Below, in pieces: positions 13,047 to 22,242 of a stretch of DNA of 37,313 bases; the first letter of the stretch is position 1; the number at the start of each line of letters is the position of its first letter. Under the pieces are notes generated by a model. That model was given only the letters and a program-made list of their open reading frames with translations. It was not told the origin of the DNA and ran no database searches. The translations under genes and the position numbers were made by a program. The DNA is from Pseudomonadota bacterium (GTDB lineage: Bacteria; Pseudomonadota; Alphaproteobacteria; Acetobacterales; Acetobacteraceae): contig JAJXZO010000003.1 in NCBI GenBank assembly GCA_021780035.1, positions 1 through 37,313 on the forward strand, written 5' to 3'.

Positions 13047-13115
13047 GGCAGAGCGTTGCCTTTTTGTTCCATCCTGCCCGCCACTGCGACCGCGCCGTTA
13101 CCCGGAGGTGCCTGT

Positions 13116-13823
13116 ATGCTCACGCGCAAGCAGCACGAACTGCTCACCTTCATCGAGCAGCACCTCGCCAGCACCGGATTTTCGCCCAGCTTCGAGGAGA
13201 TGCGCGAAGCTCTGCACCTGCGCTCCAAATCCGGCATCCATCGCCTCATCATGGCACTCGAGGAGCGCGGCTTCCTCCGCCGCCACCATCACCGGGCGCG
13301 GGCGCTGGAAGTCGTCCGCCAGCCGGAAGCCGGCCGGGCCGGCGCGGCCGAGGTCATCGGCGGCTCCGGCTTCGCTCCCAATGTCATCCGCGGCGATTTT
13401 TCCGCCCGCCTCGCCGGCGTGCGCGCCGCCGGAGAGGCGGCGGCGGTGCAACTGCCGCTTTACGGGCGGATCGCGGCGGGCCTGCCGATCGAGGCGCTGC
13501 GAGACAACGTTACACAGTTGGAGGTGCCGCTCGCGCTCCTCGGCAGTGGCGAGCACTTCGCCCTCGAAGTGGCCGGCGAATCGATGCGCGACGCCGGCAT
13601 CCTCGACGGCGATCTGGTGGTCATCCGCCGCGGCGAGTCCGCGGAAACCGGCCAGATCGTGGTGGCGCTGATAGACGACTCGGAAGTGACGCTGAAGCGC
13701 CTGCGCCGGCGCGGCAATTCCATCGCGCTGGAAGCGGCGAATACCGCCTTCGAGACCCGCATCTTCCCGGCCGAACGGGTGAAGGTGCAGGGCCGCCTGG
13801 TGGCGCTCCTCCGCCGCTACTAG
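13116..13823 (+). CDS. lexA: LexA repressor
   Basis: [76 protein letters not shown]. Confidence 0.96.
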   Translation: MLTRKQHELLTFIEQHLASTGFSPSFEEMREALHLRSKSGIHRLIMALEERGFLRRHHHRARALEVVRQPEAGRAGAAEVIGGSGFAPNVIRGDFSARLAGVRAAGEAAAVQLPLYGRIAAGLPIEALRDNVTQLEVPLALLGSGEHFALEVAGESMRDAGILDGDLVVIRRGESAETGQIVVALIDDSEVTLKRLRRRGNSIALEAANTAFETRIFPAERVKVQGRLVALLRRY

Positions 13824-13864
13824 GGATACGCGCGGGGGCTTCCCGGCGCCGGGTGCGCTGCGTC

Positions 13865-14587
13865 TCAGGCGCGGAGTGCCGCGCGATGCGCCTCCGCCAG
13901 TTCCGCCATGGACGTGAAGCGGAACGCGCACTGCGGCATGTCCCCCGGATGCATGGTGGCGCCGAACCCCTCCTCCGCATGACGGCGGTGGATCCAGCAG
14001 TTGGCAAGGCCGAGCCGGTTCGCCGGCGCGTGATCATGGAACAGGCTTTCCGCCGTGTGCAGAATATCGTGCCTCGTCACGCCCAGGGTTTGCAGCTTTT
14101 CCAGCATATACTCGAAATTGCGCTCCGAGGGCTTGTAGGAGCCGATGTCCTCGGCGGTGTAGATGGCGTCGAAGGTCACGCCGAGCCTCGCGTTCGAGGT
14201 GGCGAAGCTTCGGTTGTCCACATTCGAGAGGATCACCAGCTTGTAGTGCCGTTTCAGGTAGCGCAGCGCCTCGGCGCTGTCGGGAAACGCCGGCCAGTCC
14301 CCGATCGACCGCCCGTAGGCCCCGCACTCGGCGTTGCTCGCTGCCACCCCCCATTCCTCGGCGAGGCGCTTGTAGACGACGGGCAGGATCTCCCGGTAAC
14401 GCCTGCCCGGCGTCCAGCGCTGCTGGCTCGATTCGTGGCGCGCGTGCGCCTGTAAAATCTCGTCGCGGCCGAGTGGCCGGGAAACACGCGAGGTCAGGGG
14501 CGCGAGAGCGGCGATCATCCCGCTCTCCCAGTCGATCAGCGTGCCGTAGCAGTCGAAGGTGAGCGCCTTGAAGTCGGTCAGCTTCAT
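13865..14587 (-). CDS. Haloacid dehalogenase type II (HAD superfamily hydrolase)
   Basis: MKLTDFKALTFDCYGTLIDWESGMIAAL...; LVILSNVDNRSFATS; YKPSERNFEYMLEKL. Confidence 0.92.
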   Translation of the reverse strand: MKLTDFKALTFDCYGTLIDWESGMIAALAPLTSRVSRPLGRDEILQAHARHESSQQRWTPGRRYREILPVVYKRLAEEWGVAASNAECGAYGRSIGDWPAFPDSAEALRYLKRHYKLVILSNVDNRSFATSNARLGVTFDAIYTAEDIGSYKPSERNFEYMLEKLQTLGVTRHDILHTAESLFHDHAPANRLGLANCWIHRRHAEEGFGATMHPGDMPQCAFRFTSMAELAEAHRAALRA

Positions 14588-14705
14588 GGGGATCCTCGCA
14601 GTTCTTCCGTGGCGATGCGGCCCGGCCGCGGGAATGAAACTCCGAAAACGGCGCATGCGGCGCCAATTCCGCGCCGAAGCGCCGCAGAATCTGCCGGGCG
14701 CGCCC

Positions 14706-15005
14706 TCACGGCAGCACCGCGCGCAGCACCGCCGCCGCGGCGACGCCGATCAGCACCGTCGGCAGCATCGGCAACCGTATCGAGGCGGCGACGGTCGCAC
14801 CCAGCGCCAGCAGGCCCGCGGGCGAGGAGGTAACGAAAAAGGGCGCGATCACCGAGATCAGTACGCATCCCGGCGCGGCATGCAGCAAAGCCCGCGCGCG
14901 GGGCGAAAGCCGGCGATTGCGCAGCGCGACATAACCGAGGCCGCGCGTCGAGTAGGTTGCCGCCAGCATCAGCACAATGGTGAGGAGGGTCTGGGCGTGC
15001 AGCAT
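14706..15005 (-). CDS. azlD: AzlD family branched-chain amino acid exporter small subunit
   Basis: MLHAQTLLTIVLMLAATYSTRGLGYVALRNRRLSPRARALLHAAPGCVLISVIAP...; adjacent to AzlC. Confidence 0.85.
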   Translation of the reverse strand: MLHAQTLLTIVLMLAATYSTRGLGYVALRNRRLSPRARALLHAAPGCVLISVIAPFFVTSSPAGLLALGATVAASIRLPMLPTVLIGVAAAAVLRAVLP

Positions 15006-15733
15006 CAGGCCCGCTCCGCCGTCACGCCGGCCGCCAGCAAGCCACAGGCGGCACCGACGGGCACGTACCAGCCGCCGGGAACCAGCAGATACGTCGTGCC
15101 GGCGGCGATAAGGCTCGCGACCCACGGGGCGGCGGCGCGCGGCCCGCGCCACAGGCCACGCAGCAGCACGATGAAGAGCGCCGGAAACGCCATGTCGAGG
15201 CCGACGGCGCGGACATCGCCCAGCACCGGCCCCACCAGGGCGCCGGCCGTGGTGGAAACCACCCAGGAGACGTAAAGGAACAGCGCTCCGCCCAGGTAAT
15301 AGGGCAGGCTGAGTAGCGGGCCCCTTCCGGCCTCCGCGCGCCTCTCGGCGTCGGTGAGCCCGAGTGCCCAGGCCTCGTCGCACATCAGGAACAGCACCAG
15401 CGGCACGGCGCGTCTCGGCAGGCGCCCGAGATAGCGGGCGAAGGTCGCCCCCATCAGGATGTGGCGGCTGTTGACCAGGAAGGTGACGGCGACAATCAGC
15501 AGGATGTGCGGCGGCGACGTCCACAGGCCGATGGCAGCGAACTCCGAGCCGCCGGCGAAATTGAGGCCGGTCAGCAGCGGCACTTCCACCGGGCTGAACC
15601 CCTTGCGGGCGGCCTCGTCGCCCAGCACCAGCGCGGCCGGCACGAAGCTGAGTGCGAAGGGAAGCGCCGCCACGAGTCCCCGGCGGAACTCCGCGGCCGC
15701 TGCCGGGGCGGTGCCGGCTGGCCTGGCGCTCAA
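15005..15733 (-). CDS. azlC: AzlC family ABC-independent amino acid exporter (start uncertain)
   Basis: RRGLVAALPFALSFVPAALVLGDEAARKGFSPVEVPLLTGLNFAGGSEFAAIGLW...NSRHILMGATFARYL; probable TTG start near 15733, overlapping pssA stop. Confidence 0.85.
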   Translation of the reverse strand: MSARPAGTAPAAAAEFRRGLVAALPFALSFVPAALVLGDEAARKGFSPVEVPLLTGLNFAGGSEFAAIGLWTSPPHILLIVAVTFLVNSRHILMGATFARYLGRLPRRAVPLVLFLMCDEAWALGLTDAERRAEAGRGPLLSLPYYLGGALFLYVSWVVSTTAGALVGPVLGDVRAVGLDMAFPALFIVLLRGLWRGPRAAAPWVASLIAAGTTYLLVPGGWYVPVGAACGLLAAGVTAERA

Positions 15734-16608
15734 GCCTGCTCGCGCGGCGCGGCGGACGCCTCGGCAGCCAGTTCGGCCTCCGCCTCGCGCCGCAGCCGGC
15801 GATAGCTGCGCACGGAAAACGGCAGCATGCCGAGGTAGATGACGCCGCCCGCCGCCAGCGCCGCCCACGGGTCGGTTACCAGCAGCGCGGCGAACAACCC
15901 GGTGCCGAGCAGCAGCGGCAGCACGTAGTTCGCCGGCACCTTAAAATTCTTGAAGCTCCACACCGGCAGGGTGGAAACCAGCAGCAGCGCGACGCCGATC
16001 AGCACGGCGGCGACGAGCGGCGGGAACTGCGACAGACGCAGCAGCCAGCCGATGCCGAGCGCCTTCGCCTCCAGCCCGAGGAACAGCGGGAACAGCACGA
16101 GCCCCGCCCCCGCCGGCGCAGGCACGCCGGTGAAGAAATTGTAGGCATAGGCCGGGTGCGGCACGTCCAGCATGGCGTTGAAGCGGGCGAGTCTCAGCGC
16201 CATGCACACGGCGAACATCAGGCAGGGGACATAGCCAAAGCCGTGCGCCACCTGCAGCGACCACAAATAAAGAATGATCGAGGGCGCCACGCCGAAGCAG
16301 AGGAAATCGGCCAGGCTGTCGAACTCCGCGCCGAAGCGCGACACCGCCTTCAGCAGCCGGGCGATGCGGCCGTCCAGCCCGTCGATGCAGGCCGCGACCA
16401 GGATCGCCACCGCCGCCGCGCCGAACTTGGCCTCGAGACCGAAGCGGATGGCGGTGAGCCCGGCGCACAGGCCGAGCATGGTAAGCAGGTTCGGGATGAT
16501 GCGGTTGAACGACGGCCCCTTGAAGCGTGGCCGGCGGCGGTGGAACCGCCGGCGCAGCATGCCGATGGGAACGGCAACCGGACGCGGCTTCGGCTCGGGC
16601 GCGGGCAT
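15730..16608 (-). CDS. pssA: CDP-diacylglycerol--serine O-phosphatidyltransferase
   Basis: IPNLLTMLGLCAGLTAIRFGLEAKFGAAAVAILVAACIDGLDGRIARLLKAVSRFGAEFDSLADFLCFGVAP (CDP-alcohol phosphotransferase motif). Confidence 0.96.
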   Translation of the reverse strand: MPAPEPKPRPVAVPIGMLRRRFHRRRPRFKGPSFNRIIPNLLTMLGLCAGLTAIRFGLEAKFGAAAVAILVAACIDGLDGRIARLLKAVSRFGAEFDSLADFLCFGVAPSIILYLWSLQVAHGFGYVPCLMFAVCMALRLARFNAMLDVPHPAYAYNFFTGVPAPAGAGLVLFPLFLGLEAKALGIGWLLRLSQFPPLVAAVLIGVALLLVSTLPVWSFKNFKVPANYVLPLLLGTGLFAALLVTDPWAALAAGGVIYLGMLPFSVRSYRRLRREAEAELAAEASAAPREQA

Positions 16609-17279
16609 CAGGCGCCGAGGTCGGCGATCACCGTCTCGCCGCCGATCATCGTCTGCCCGACGGCCACCAGCGGCGCCACCCCCTCGGGGAGGTAAAGCTC
16701 GGTGCGGCTGCCGAAGCGGATGATGCCGAAGCGCTGTCCGGCCTCGACGCGCTCGCCCTCGTGCACGTCGCACAGCACGCGCCGCGCCACGAGCCCGGCG
16801 ATCTGCACCACCACCACGTCGCGGCCGTCCTCGAGGCCCACCGCCAGGGCGTTGCGCTCGTTGTCGGTGCTCGCCTTGTCGAGGCTGGCGCTCAGGTACT
16901 TCCCGTGCCGGTAGGCGATGCGCTTCACCGTGCCCGCCACCGGCATGCGGTTCACGTGCACGTTCAGTACGGAGAGGAAGATCGCCACGCGCGGACGCGG
17001 CGTCTCGCCAAGGCCGAGCTCAGGCGGCGGCACCGCGGCATCGACCACGAGCACGCGGCCGTCGGCCGGCGCCAGCGCGAGATTTGCCCGCGGCGGCGGC
17101 ACCCGCTCGGGATCGCGGAAGAAATACAGGCAGGCCAGCGCGAACGCTCCCCCGATCCAGGCGAGCCAGTGCGCGAAGGCCAGGCCGGCGAGAAAGGCGA
17201 GCGCGCCTGCCAGGATGAACCCGTGGCCGGCGGGATGCGGCGGCGCGAAGGAATGACGCAGCGTTTCGGTGATGGTCAT
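16608..17279 (-). CDS. psd: Phosphatidylserine decarboxylase
   Basis: 223 aa; FLSVLNVHVNRMPVAGTV; RFGIIRFGSRTELYLP (autoprocessing GS); in operon with pssA. Confidence 0.95.
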   Translation of the reverse strand: MTITETLRHSFAPPHPAGHGFILAGALAFLAGLAFAHWLAWIGGAFALACLYFFRDPERVPPPRANLALAPADGRVLVVDAAVPPPELGLGETPRPRVAIFLSVLNVHVNRMPVAGTVKRIAYRHGKYLSASLDKASTDNERNALAVGLEDGRDVVVVQIAGLVARRVLCDVHEGERVEAGQRFGIIRFGSRTELYLPEGVAPLVAVGQTMIGGETVIADLGA

Positions 17280-17362
17280 GGCGCTTCCAGAGCCCAGCGG
17301 GACAGAACGTTTATGGATGCTTCATCCCCGCGCGGCAAGCTCGGCCTCGCCATCCGGAGGCG

Positions 17363-17875
17363 ATGATGCCGCTCGACGCACCATTCAGGCTCGGTCCGTT
17401 CACCGTCGATGCCGCTGGCGGGCTTTCTCCCGGCACTGCCGACCGCTTCCCCTCCTTCCGTCTTTGCTGGCGGGGTCAGACCGTGCACGCGCGGCTCGCC
17501 AACCGGGCTGCCGGTGGCGGCGCGCTCGCACTCAGGGCCGTGCTCGGCAGGGTGCGCAGCACCGGTCAGCCGGGGTGTCCGGCCACGGCGCCGAGGCAGA
17601 GCGCCTTCGCCGCCTTGCGCGCCCTGCCGCCCCTGCTGCCCGGCGGCTGGAGCGCCGGGCTGCTGCCCGACCACCGCATCTGGATAGAGACACAGGAACA
17701 CATGGCGCTCCCCACCGGGGTCGAGCGCCTGGTCGCCCAGCTCGCCCTCTTCCTGTTGCGGCTCGCGCCCTACCTCGACTGGCTGACCGAGGGCGCGGGC
17801 TTCGAGCCGGCGGCCGAACCCTTCCCCGCCGCGGATGCGGCCGGCGGCGGCAGCCGGAACACTTGGCCCGGATAG
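17363..17875 (+). CDS. Hypothetical protein (170 aa)
   Basis: ORF fills the gap between psd and the LysM gene; MMPLDAPFRLGPFTVDAAGGLSPGTADRFPSFRLCWRGQTVHARL...; reads like a plausible protein up to ~17800. Confidence 0.55.
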   Translation: MMPLDAPFRLGPFTVDAAGGLSPGTADRFPSFRLCWRGQTVHARLANRAAGGGALALRAVLGRVRSTGQPGCPATAPRQSAFAALRALPPLLPGGWSAGLLPDHRIWIETQEHMALPTGVERLVAQLALFLLRLAPYLDWLTEGAGFEPAAEPFPAADAAGGGSRNTWPG

Positions 17876-18873
17876 ATCAGGTTCGGGTTGCGGATCTGGT
17901 CGCGGTTCGCCTGGTAGATCACCGTGTATTCGATGCCGTGGCCATAGGTGCTGCGTGCGATCCGCCACAGGCATTGCCCCGGCTGCACCACCACGCGACC
18001 CGCCGGCACCGTCGCGGCGGCCAGGGTGCTGCGCTCGACCGGCACCTCGATGCGGGCGATCACCTTGCCGCTGCCGTCGGCGGCCAGCGCGTCGAGCCGA
18101 AGCCTGTGCTCGCCCGGCGCAACCGCCCCCGGCGCCGGCACGAACTGCCAGCGCCCGTCCGCGCCGGCCTCCGTCTCGCCCAGCAGGGCATTGTCCACGT
18201 AGAGCCGCACGTGCACGCCCTTGGGCGCGGTGCCGGCGAAGCGGATGTTGCCTTGCTCGTCGTAGGTGATGGCGCCGAGCCCGAGCGTGCCCGGCGGGGT
18301 CTGGCCTCCGCCCGGCGCCTCCAGCAGGTGCGGCGCGGCATTCGGCGGCATCAGCACCGCAACCGCCGACCCGGCCGCCGGCGCGGCCGCCGTTCCCGGC
18401 ACCAGCACCGCAACCGGCGTGTTGCCGGCGGTTTGCGTGCCTTCTGGGGACTTTTCGGTGAGCGTCAACTCGTGCGAGCCGGGTTCCAGCGGCGCCTTCA
18501 GGATGATGACGAACTGGCCCTCGACGTTGGCCTTCGCGCTCCCGACGGCCGCGCCGTTGTCGTTCACGGTCACGTCCGCCCCGGGTGCGGCACGCCCGGC
18601 GATCACCGTCTCGCCCCGCTTCGTCACGCGGACGACGTCGAAACTCGGCGCCGGCACGGGCTTCGCGGCCACCGCCGGCGCGAAAGCGGGAACCGGAGCG
18701 GCTTTCTGCTCGGCGGGAGCGGCGGGCTGCGGCGCCGCCGGGGCGGCCGGCTTCGCCGCCTCCGTCGCCGCCGGCGGACGAACGGGCGTCGGCGCCGGCA
18801 TCTCGCGCCACCAAAGGAATGCGCCTGCCAGCACCAGCAGCACCAAGCCCGACAACAGCGGCCAGCGCGACAT
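17770..18873 (-). CDS. LysM peptidoglycan-binding domain protein with N-terminal TM
   Basis: MSRWPLLSGLVLLVLAGAFLWW...; Pro/Ala-rich linker; Ig-like repeats; C-terminal LysM VVVQPGQCLWRIARSTYGHGIEYTVIYQANRDQIRNPNLIYPGQVFRLP. Confidence 0.92.
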   Translation of the reverse strand: MSRWPLLSGLVLLVLAGAFLWWREMPAPTPVRPPAATEAAKPAAPAAPQPAAPAEQKAAPVPAFAPAVAAKPVPAPSFDVVRVTKRGETVIAGRAAPGADVTVNDNGAAVGSAKANVEGQFVIILKAPLEPGSHELTLTEKSPEGTQTAGNTPVAVLVPGTAAAPAAGSAVAVLMPPNAAPHLLEAPGGGQTPPGTLGLGAITYDEQGNIRFAGTAPKGVHVRLYVDNALLGETEAGADGRWQFVPAPGAVAPGEHRLRLDALAADGSGKVIARIEVPVERSTLAAATVPAGRVVVQPGQCLWRIARSTYGHGIEYTVIYQANRDQIRNPNLIYPGQVFRLPPPAASAAGKGSAAGSKPAPSVSQSR

Positions 18874-19023
18874 TTGCGCATGCCCTCCATGCATTCGCGT
18901 TGCCGCACCCTAGGCCGCGCCGATCATATCGGCAATGTTCCTTAACAACGCACGGTCCGGCTCGCGCGGCGCACGCGGGCACGGCAGAATGCCTCCGCCG
19001 ATTCCAGCCGAAAGGTCCGCCGC

Positions 19024-19716
19024 ATGGCCCTCCGCGACTTCAGCCGCACGCTGCTCCTGCCCATGCGCGTCTGGGACGGACCGACGCGGCTGTTCCACTG
19101 GGCGATCGCGCTGAACGTCGCCGCCAGCGCAGTGCTCGCCGAACTCGGCTGGATGCGGGCGCACCGCATCGCCGGCCTCGTCGCCCTCGGCCTGCTGGTG
19201 TTCCGCATCATCTGGGGCTTCGCCGGCAGCGAGACCTCACGCTTCCGGCAGATGCTCGCCTCGCCGGCGGAGGTGGCGCGCCATCTCGGGAGCTTCGGCG
19301 GGCGCGCGCCCGATACCTCGGTCGGCCCCACCCCGCTGAACGGCTGGTTCGGCGTCCTGCTTCTGCTCCTGCTCGCCGTGCAGATCGTCTCCGGACTCGG
19401 CAATCCCGGACGCTCGGCGGCCGGGGGCGCCTTTGCCGGGCCGCTCGCCGCGCACCTCGGCCCCGCGCTCGCCCATGCCTGCACCATCGTGCACGACGCC
19501 GCCTTCCGGGTGCTGTTGGCGGCGATCGCGCTGCACGTCCTGGTGGTGATCGCCTACGCGGTGATGAAACGGCAGGATCTGGTCCGGCCGATGGTCACCG
19601 GCCGCAAGCGCCTGCCGGGCACCACCCGCCAGCCGCGCATGGCCAGCTTCCTGCTCGCCTTCGTCACCGCCCTGCTCGCCGCGGGAATCGCCCTGCTGGT
19701 CGCCCTGCTCGCGTAG
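19024..19716 (+). CDS. Cytochrome b561 family protein
   Basis: MRVWDGPTRLFHWAIALNVAAS...RIAGLVALGLLVFRIIWGFAG...; four-TM pattern with His residues. Confidence 0.9.
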   Translation: MALRDFSRTLLLPMRVWDGPTRLFHWAIALNVAASAVLAELGWMRAHRIAGLVALGLLVFRIIWGFAGSETSRFRQMLASPAEVARHLGSFGGRAPDTSVGPTPLNGWFGVLLLLLLAVQIVSGLGNPGRSAAGGAFAGPLAAHLGPALAHACTIVHDAAFRVLLAAIALHVLVVIAYAVMKRQDLVRPMVTGRKRLPGTTRQPRMASFLLAFVTALLAAGIALLVALLA

Positions 19717-19723
19717 GCCGCGC

Positions 19724-20164
19724 TCAGCGGTGCCGGTAGACGCGGTGGCACGCCCCGCAGGCGTCGTCGGTAGCGCGGAAGGCGGCGCCAAATCGCTTCT
19801 GGTCGCCGGCTTCGCCGGCGACCGCCATCGCCCGCGTCGCCCGGCGCAGCGCGGCGACCCTGGCGGCGAATCCTTGCGGGTCTGACCAGATGGTGGGCAA
19901 CGCGTACGTGGCGCCCGTGTCGCTGCCGGGCGGGAACAGCGCCGGCAGATGCTCCGCCCACGCGGCCAGCCAGCGCGCCTGCCCGGCGAGGCTGGCCGCC
20001 GGCTTGCCGGCCAGAATACCGGCCCACAGGCCCTGCATCGTCACGCCGGCCTCATGCATGCTCGCCCGCCGCGCGCCCGCCGCGCCGATGCCGGCCGCCC
20101 CCGCCAGCCCCAGCAGGCACACCGCCGCCGCCACCCGCGCCGTCCGTCCAGACAGTCCTCGCAT
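19724..20164 (-). CDS. Cytochrome c' / c556 family protein
   Basis: MRMRGLSGRTARVAAAVCLLGLAGAAGIGAAGA signal-like N-terminus; C-terminal CGACHRVYRHR heme motif. Confidence 0.9.
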   Translation of the reverse strand: MRGLSGRTARVAAAVCLLGLAGAAGIGAAGARRASMHEAGVTMQGLWAGILAGKPAASLAGQARWLAAWAEHLPALFPPGSDTGATYALPTIWSDPQGFAARVAALRRATRAMAVAGEAGDQKRFGAAFRATDDACGACHRVYRHR

Positions 20165-20259
20165 CCGCACCCTCCAAGCGTTCCCGACAAATTCGCTTGC
20201 AGCCGGCGCGGAAGCAACCGACACCGGCACCGTCACGTGATTCCGCCCGAGGAGCCTCC

Positions 20260-20841
20260 ATGCCGCCGATCACCACCGTCGCCGTCTTCTGCGGGGCACG
20301 CCCCGGGTGCAACCCCGCCTATCGCAGCGCCGCCATCGCGCTCGGCGAGGCGATCGCGCACGCCGGCATGCGCCTTGTCTACGGCGGCGGCCGCGTCGGG
20401 CTGATGGGCGCGCTGGCCGACGGCGCGGTGAACGCGGGCGGGCACGTGGTGGGGATCATCCCGGAGTTCCTCAGCGCCCGCGAGCTTGCCCACGAGGGGC
20501 TTACCCGGCAGATCGTCACCGACAGCATGCACACCCGCAAGCGGCGGATGTTCGAACTCGCCGATGCCTTTGTGGCGCTGCCCGGCGGCCTCGGCACCCT
20601 CGACGAGGTGGTGGAGATCATCACCTGGCGGCAGCTTGGCCTGCACGACAAGCCTATCCTGCTCTGCGACGTGGCGAACTCGGCGGCGCCGCTGCTCGCC
20701 CTCCTGGAGGCGGCCATCACCTGCGGCTTCGCCCAAGCGGAAGCGCGCGACCTGTTCGAGCGCACCGACGGCGTCGCCGCCACCATCGCCCGTCTGCGGC
20801 AGTTGCAGACCGGCCGCGAGGGCGAGGCGGCGCGGCTGTAG
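20260..20841 (+). CDS. LOG family protein (putative cytokinin riboside 5'-monophosphate phosphoribohydrolase type)
   Basis: VYGGGRVGLMGALADGAVNAGGHVVGIIPEFL...LPGGLGTLDEVVEIITWRQLGLHDKP. Confidence 0.94.
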   Translation: MPPITTVAVFCGARPGCNPAYRSAAIALGEAIAHAGMRLVYGGGRVGLMGALADGAVNAGGHVVGIIPEFLSARELAHEGLTRQIVTDSMHTRKRRMFELADAFVALPGGLGTLDEVVEIITWRQLGLHDKPILLCDVANSAAPLLALLEAAITCGFAQAEARDLFERTDGVAATIARLRQLQTGREGEAARL

Positions 20842-20856
20842 GCCCCGCCGCGACGG

Positions 20857-21093
20857 TCAGGCGCGGAGCCACGCCTCCACGGCTTCCGCCGCCGGCACTC
20901 CACCCGCGTGCACCACTTTGTCGTTCACCACCACGGCGGGCGTGCTCATCACCCCGTGAGCGAGGATGGCGGCCATGTCCGTCACCTTCTCGAGCGCGAT
21001 GGCAACGCCGAGCGCCGCTGCCCTGCTCTCGATCAGCTTGGCGGTGTTGGCGCAGTTGCGGCAGCCGGAGCCGAGAACCTTGATCCGCTTCAT
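20857..21093 (-). CDS. Thioredoxin-like redox-active disulfide protein (small, CxxC)
   Basis: MKRIKVLGSGCRNCANTAKLIE...MSTPAVVVNDKVVHAGGVPAAEAVEAWLRA. Confidence 0.92.
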   Translation of the reverse strand: MKRIKVLGSGCRNCANTAKLIESRAAALGVAIALEKVTDMAAILAHGVMSTPAVVVNDKVVHAGGVPAAEAVEAWLRA

Positions 21094-21102
21094 GAATCCC
21101 TC

Positions 21103-22074
21103 CTAGGCGAGGACGAAGTTGAACAGATAGCCGACGAACACGAAGGCCACGGCGAGGAAGGCGGCGAAGAACACCAGCAGCGGCACCTTCAGCACGCGGC
21201 GCAGTATCATCAATTCGGGAAGCGAGATGGCCGTGACGCTCATCATCAGCGCGAGCACGGTTCCCACGGGCAGCCCCTTGGCGAGCAGCGCCTCCACCAC
21301 CGGGATCATGCCGGCGGCATTGGAATAGAGCGGGATGCCCGCCAGCACCGCCACAGGCACCGCGAACGGGTTGGACGGTCCGGCGACGCGGGCGAAAAAG
21401 TCGGCGGGCACGAACCCGTGCAGCCCGGCGCCGATGGCGATGCCGATGATGATATAGAGCCAGACACGGCCGATGATCTCCCGCACCTGCTCGAGGCCGT
21501 AGATCACGCGCCCGCGCAGGCTGTTGTCGAGCGCCGTCTCCACTACCTCCCCCATGCGGATCTTCCAGACGTAATCCTCGACGTAGCGCTCCATGCCGAG
21601 CGCGTCGATGGCGATGCCGCCCGCGATCCCCACGAATGTCCCGGTAAAGAAATAGAGTGCCGTCAGCTTCCAGCCGACCAGGGCGACAAGGAGGATCACC
21701 GCCACCTCGTTCACCATCGGCGAGGTGATGAGGAAGGTCATGGTCACGCCCATCGGCACCGAAGCCTCAAGCAGGCCGATGAACAGCGGCACCGCCGAGC
21801 AGGAGCAGAACGGCGTCACCGCACCGAGGAGCGCCGCCAGCACGTAGGCCGGTCCCTGCCGCTTGCCGGCCAGCACGCGCCGCATCCGCGACGGCGTCAG
21901 CATGGTGCGCAGCATGCCAACGGCGAATATGATCGCTGTCAGCAGGACGAAGATTTTAGTGATGTCCTCGACGAAGAAGTGCACAGCGTCGCCGAGCTTG
22001 CCCGCCCCGGACAGCCCGAGCAGGCGGAAGGTGACGAAATCAGCGAGTGTGGTGAAGATGCTGAGATAGTTCAT
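21103..22074 (-). CDS. Putative permease (DUF318/ArsP-like family)
   Basis: MNYLSIFTTLADFVTFRLLGL...LLGAVTPFCSCSAVPLFIGLLEASVPMGVTMTFLITSPMVNEVAVILL; multi-TM. Confidence 0.9.
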   Translation of the reverse strand: MNYLSIFTTLADFVTFRLLGLSGAGKLGDAVHFFVEDITKIFVLLTAIIFAVGMLRTMLTPSRMRRVLAGKRQGPAYVLAALLGAVTPFCSCSAVPLFIGLLEASVPMGVTMTFLITSPMVNEVAVILLVALVGWKLTALYFFTGTFVGIAGGIAIDALGMERYVEDYVWKIRMGEVVETALDNSLRGRVIYGLEQVREIIGRVWLYIIIGIAIGAGLHGFVPADFFARVAGPSNPFAVPVAVLAGIPLYSNAAGMIPVVEALLAKGLPVGTVLALMMSVTAISLPELMILRRVLKVPLLVFFAAFLAVAFVFVGYLFNFVLA

Positions 22075-22242
22075 CGGAATTCCGTGGCCGTCGCGTTGGT
22101 ATGCCTCGCCGCGTATATCCGAAATATCGCATACTGACGCAACCCCCAAATGCTACCCTCGCGCGCGGATTTTCCGGCTGCACATCGCCGCCGCTTCCGG
22201 CAAGCTGCCGGCCGCCGGAGAAACCGCACGGGAGCGGCAGGG

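Noticed and set aside
12999-13115. LexA (SOS) box upstream of lexA
   Set aside because: Looked for alphaproteobacterial GTTC-N7-GTTC or GAAC-type sites; only an isolated GTTC (around 13066) was found, so no autoregulatory box is claimed.
13842-13853. CCCGGCGCCGGG palindrome between lexA and the HAD gene as a terminator
   Set aside because: Short, no loop or T-tract, and such GC palindromes are frequent by chance at this base composition.
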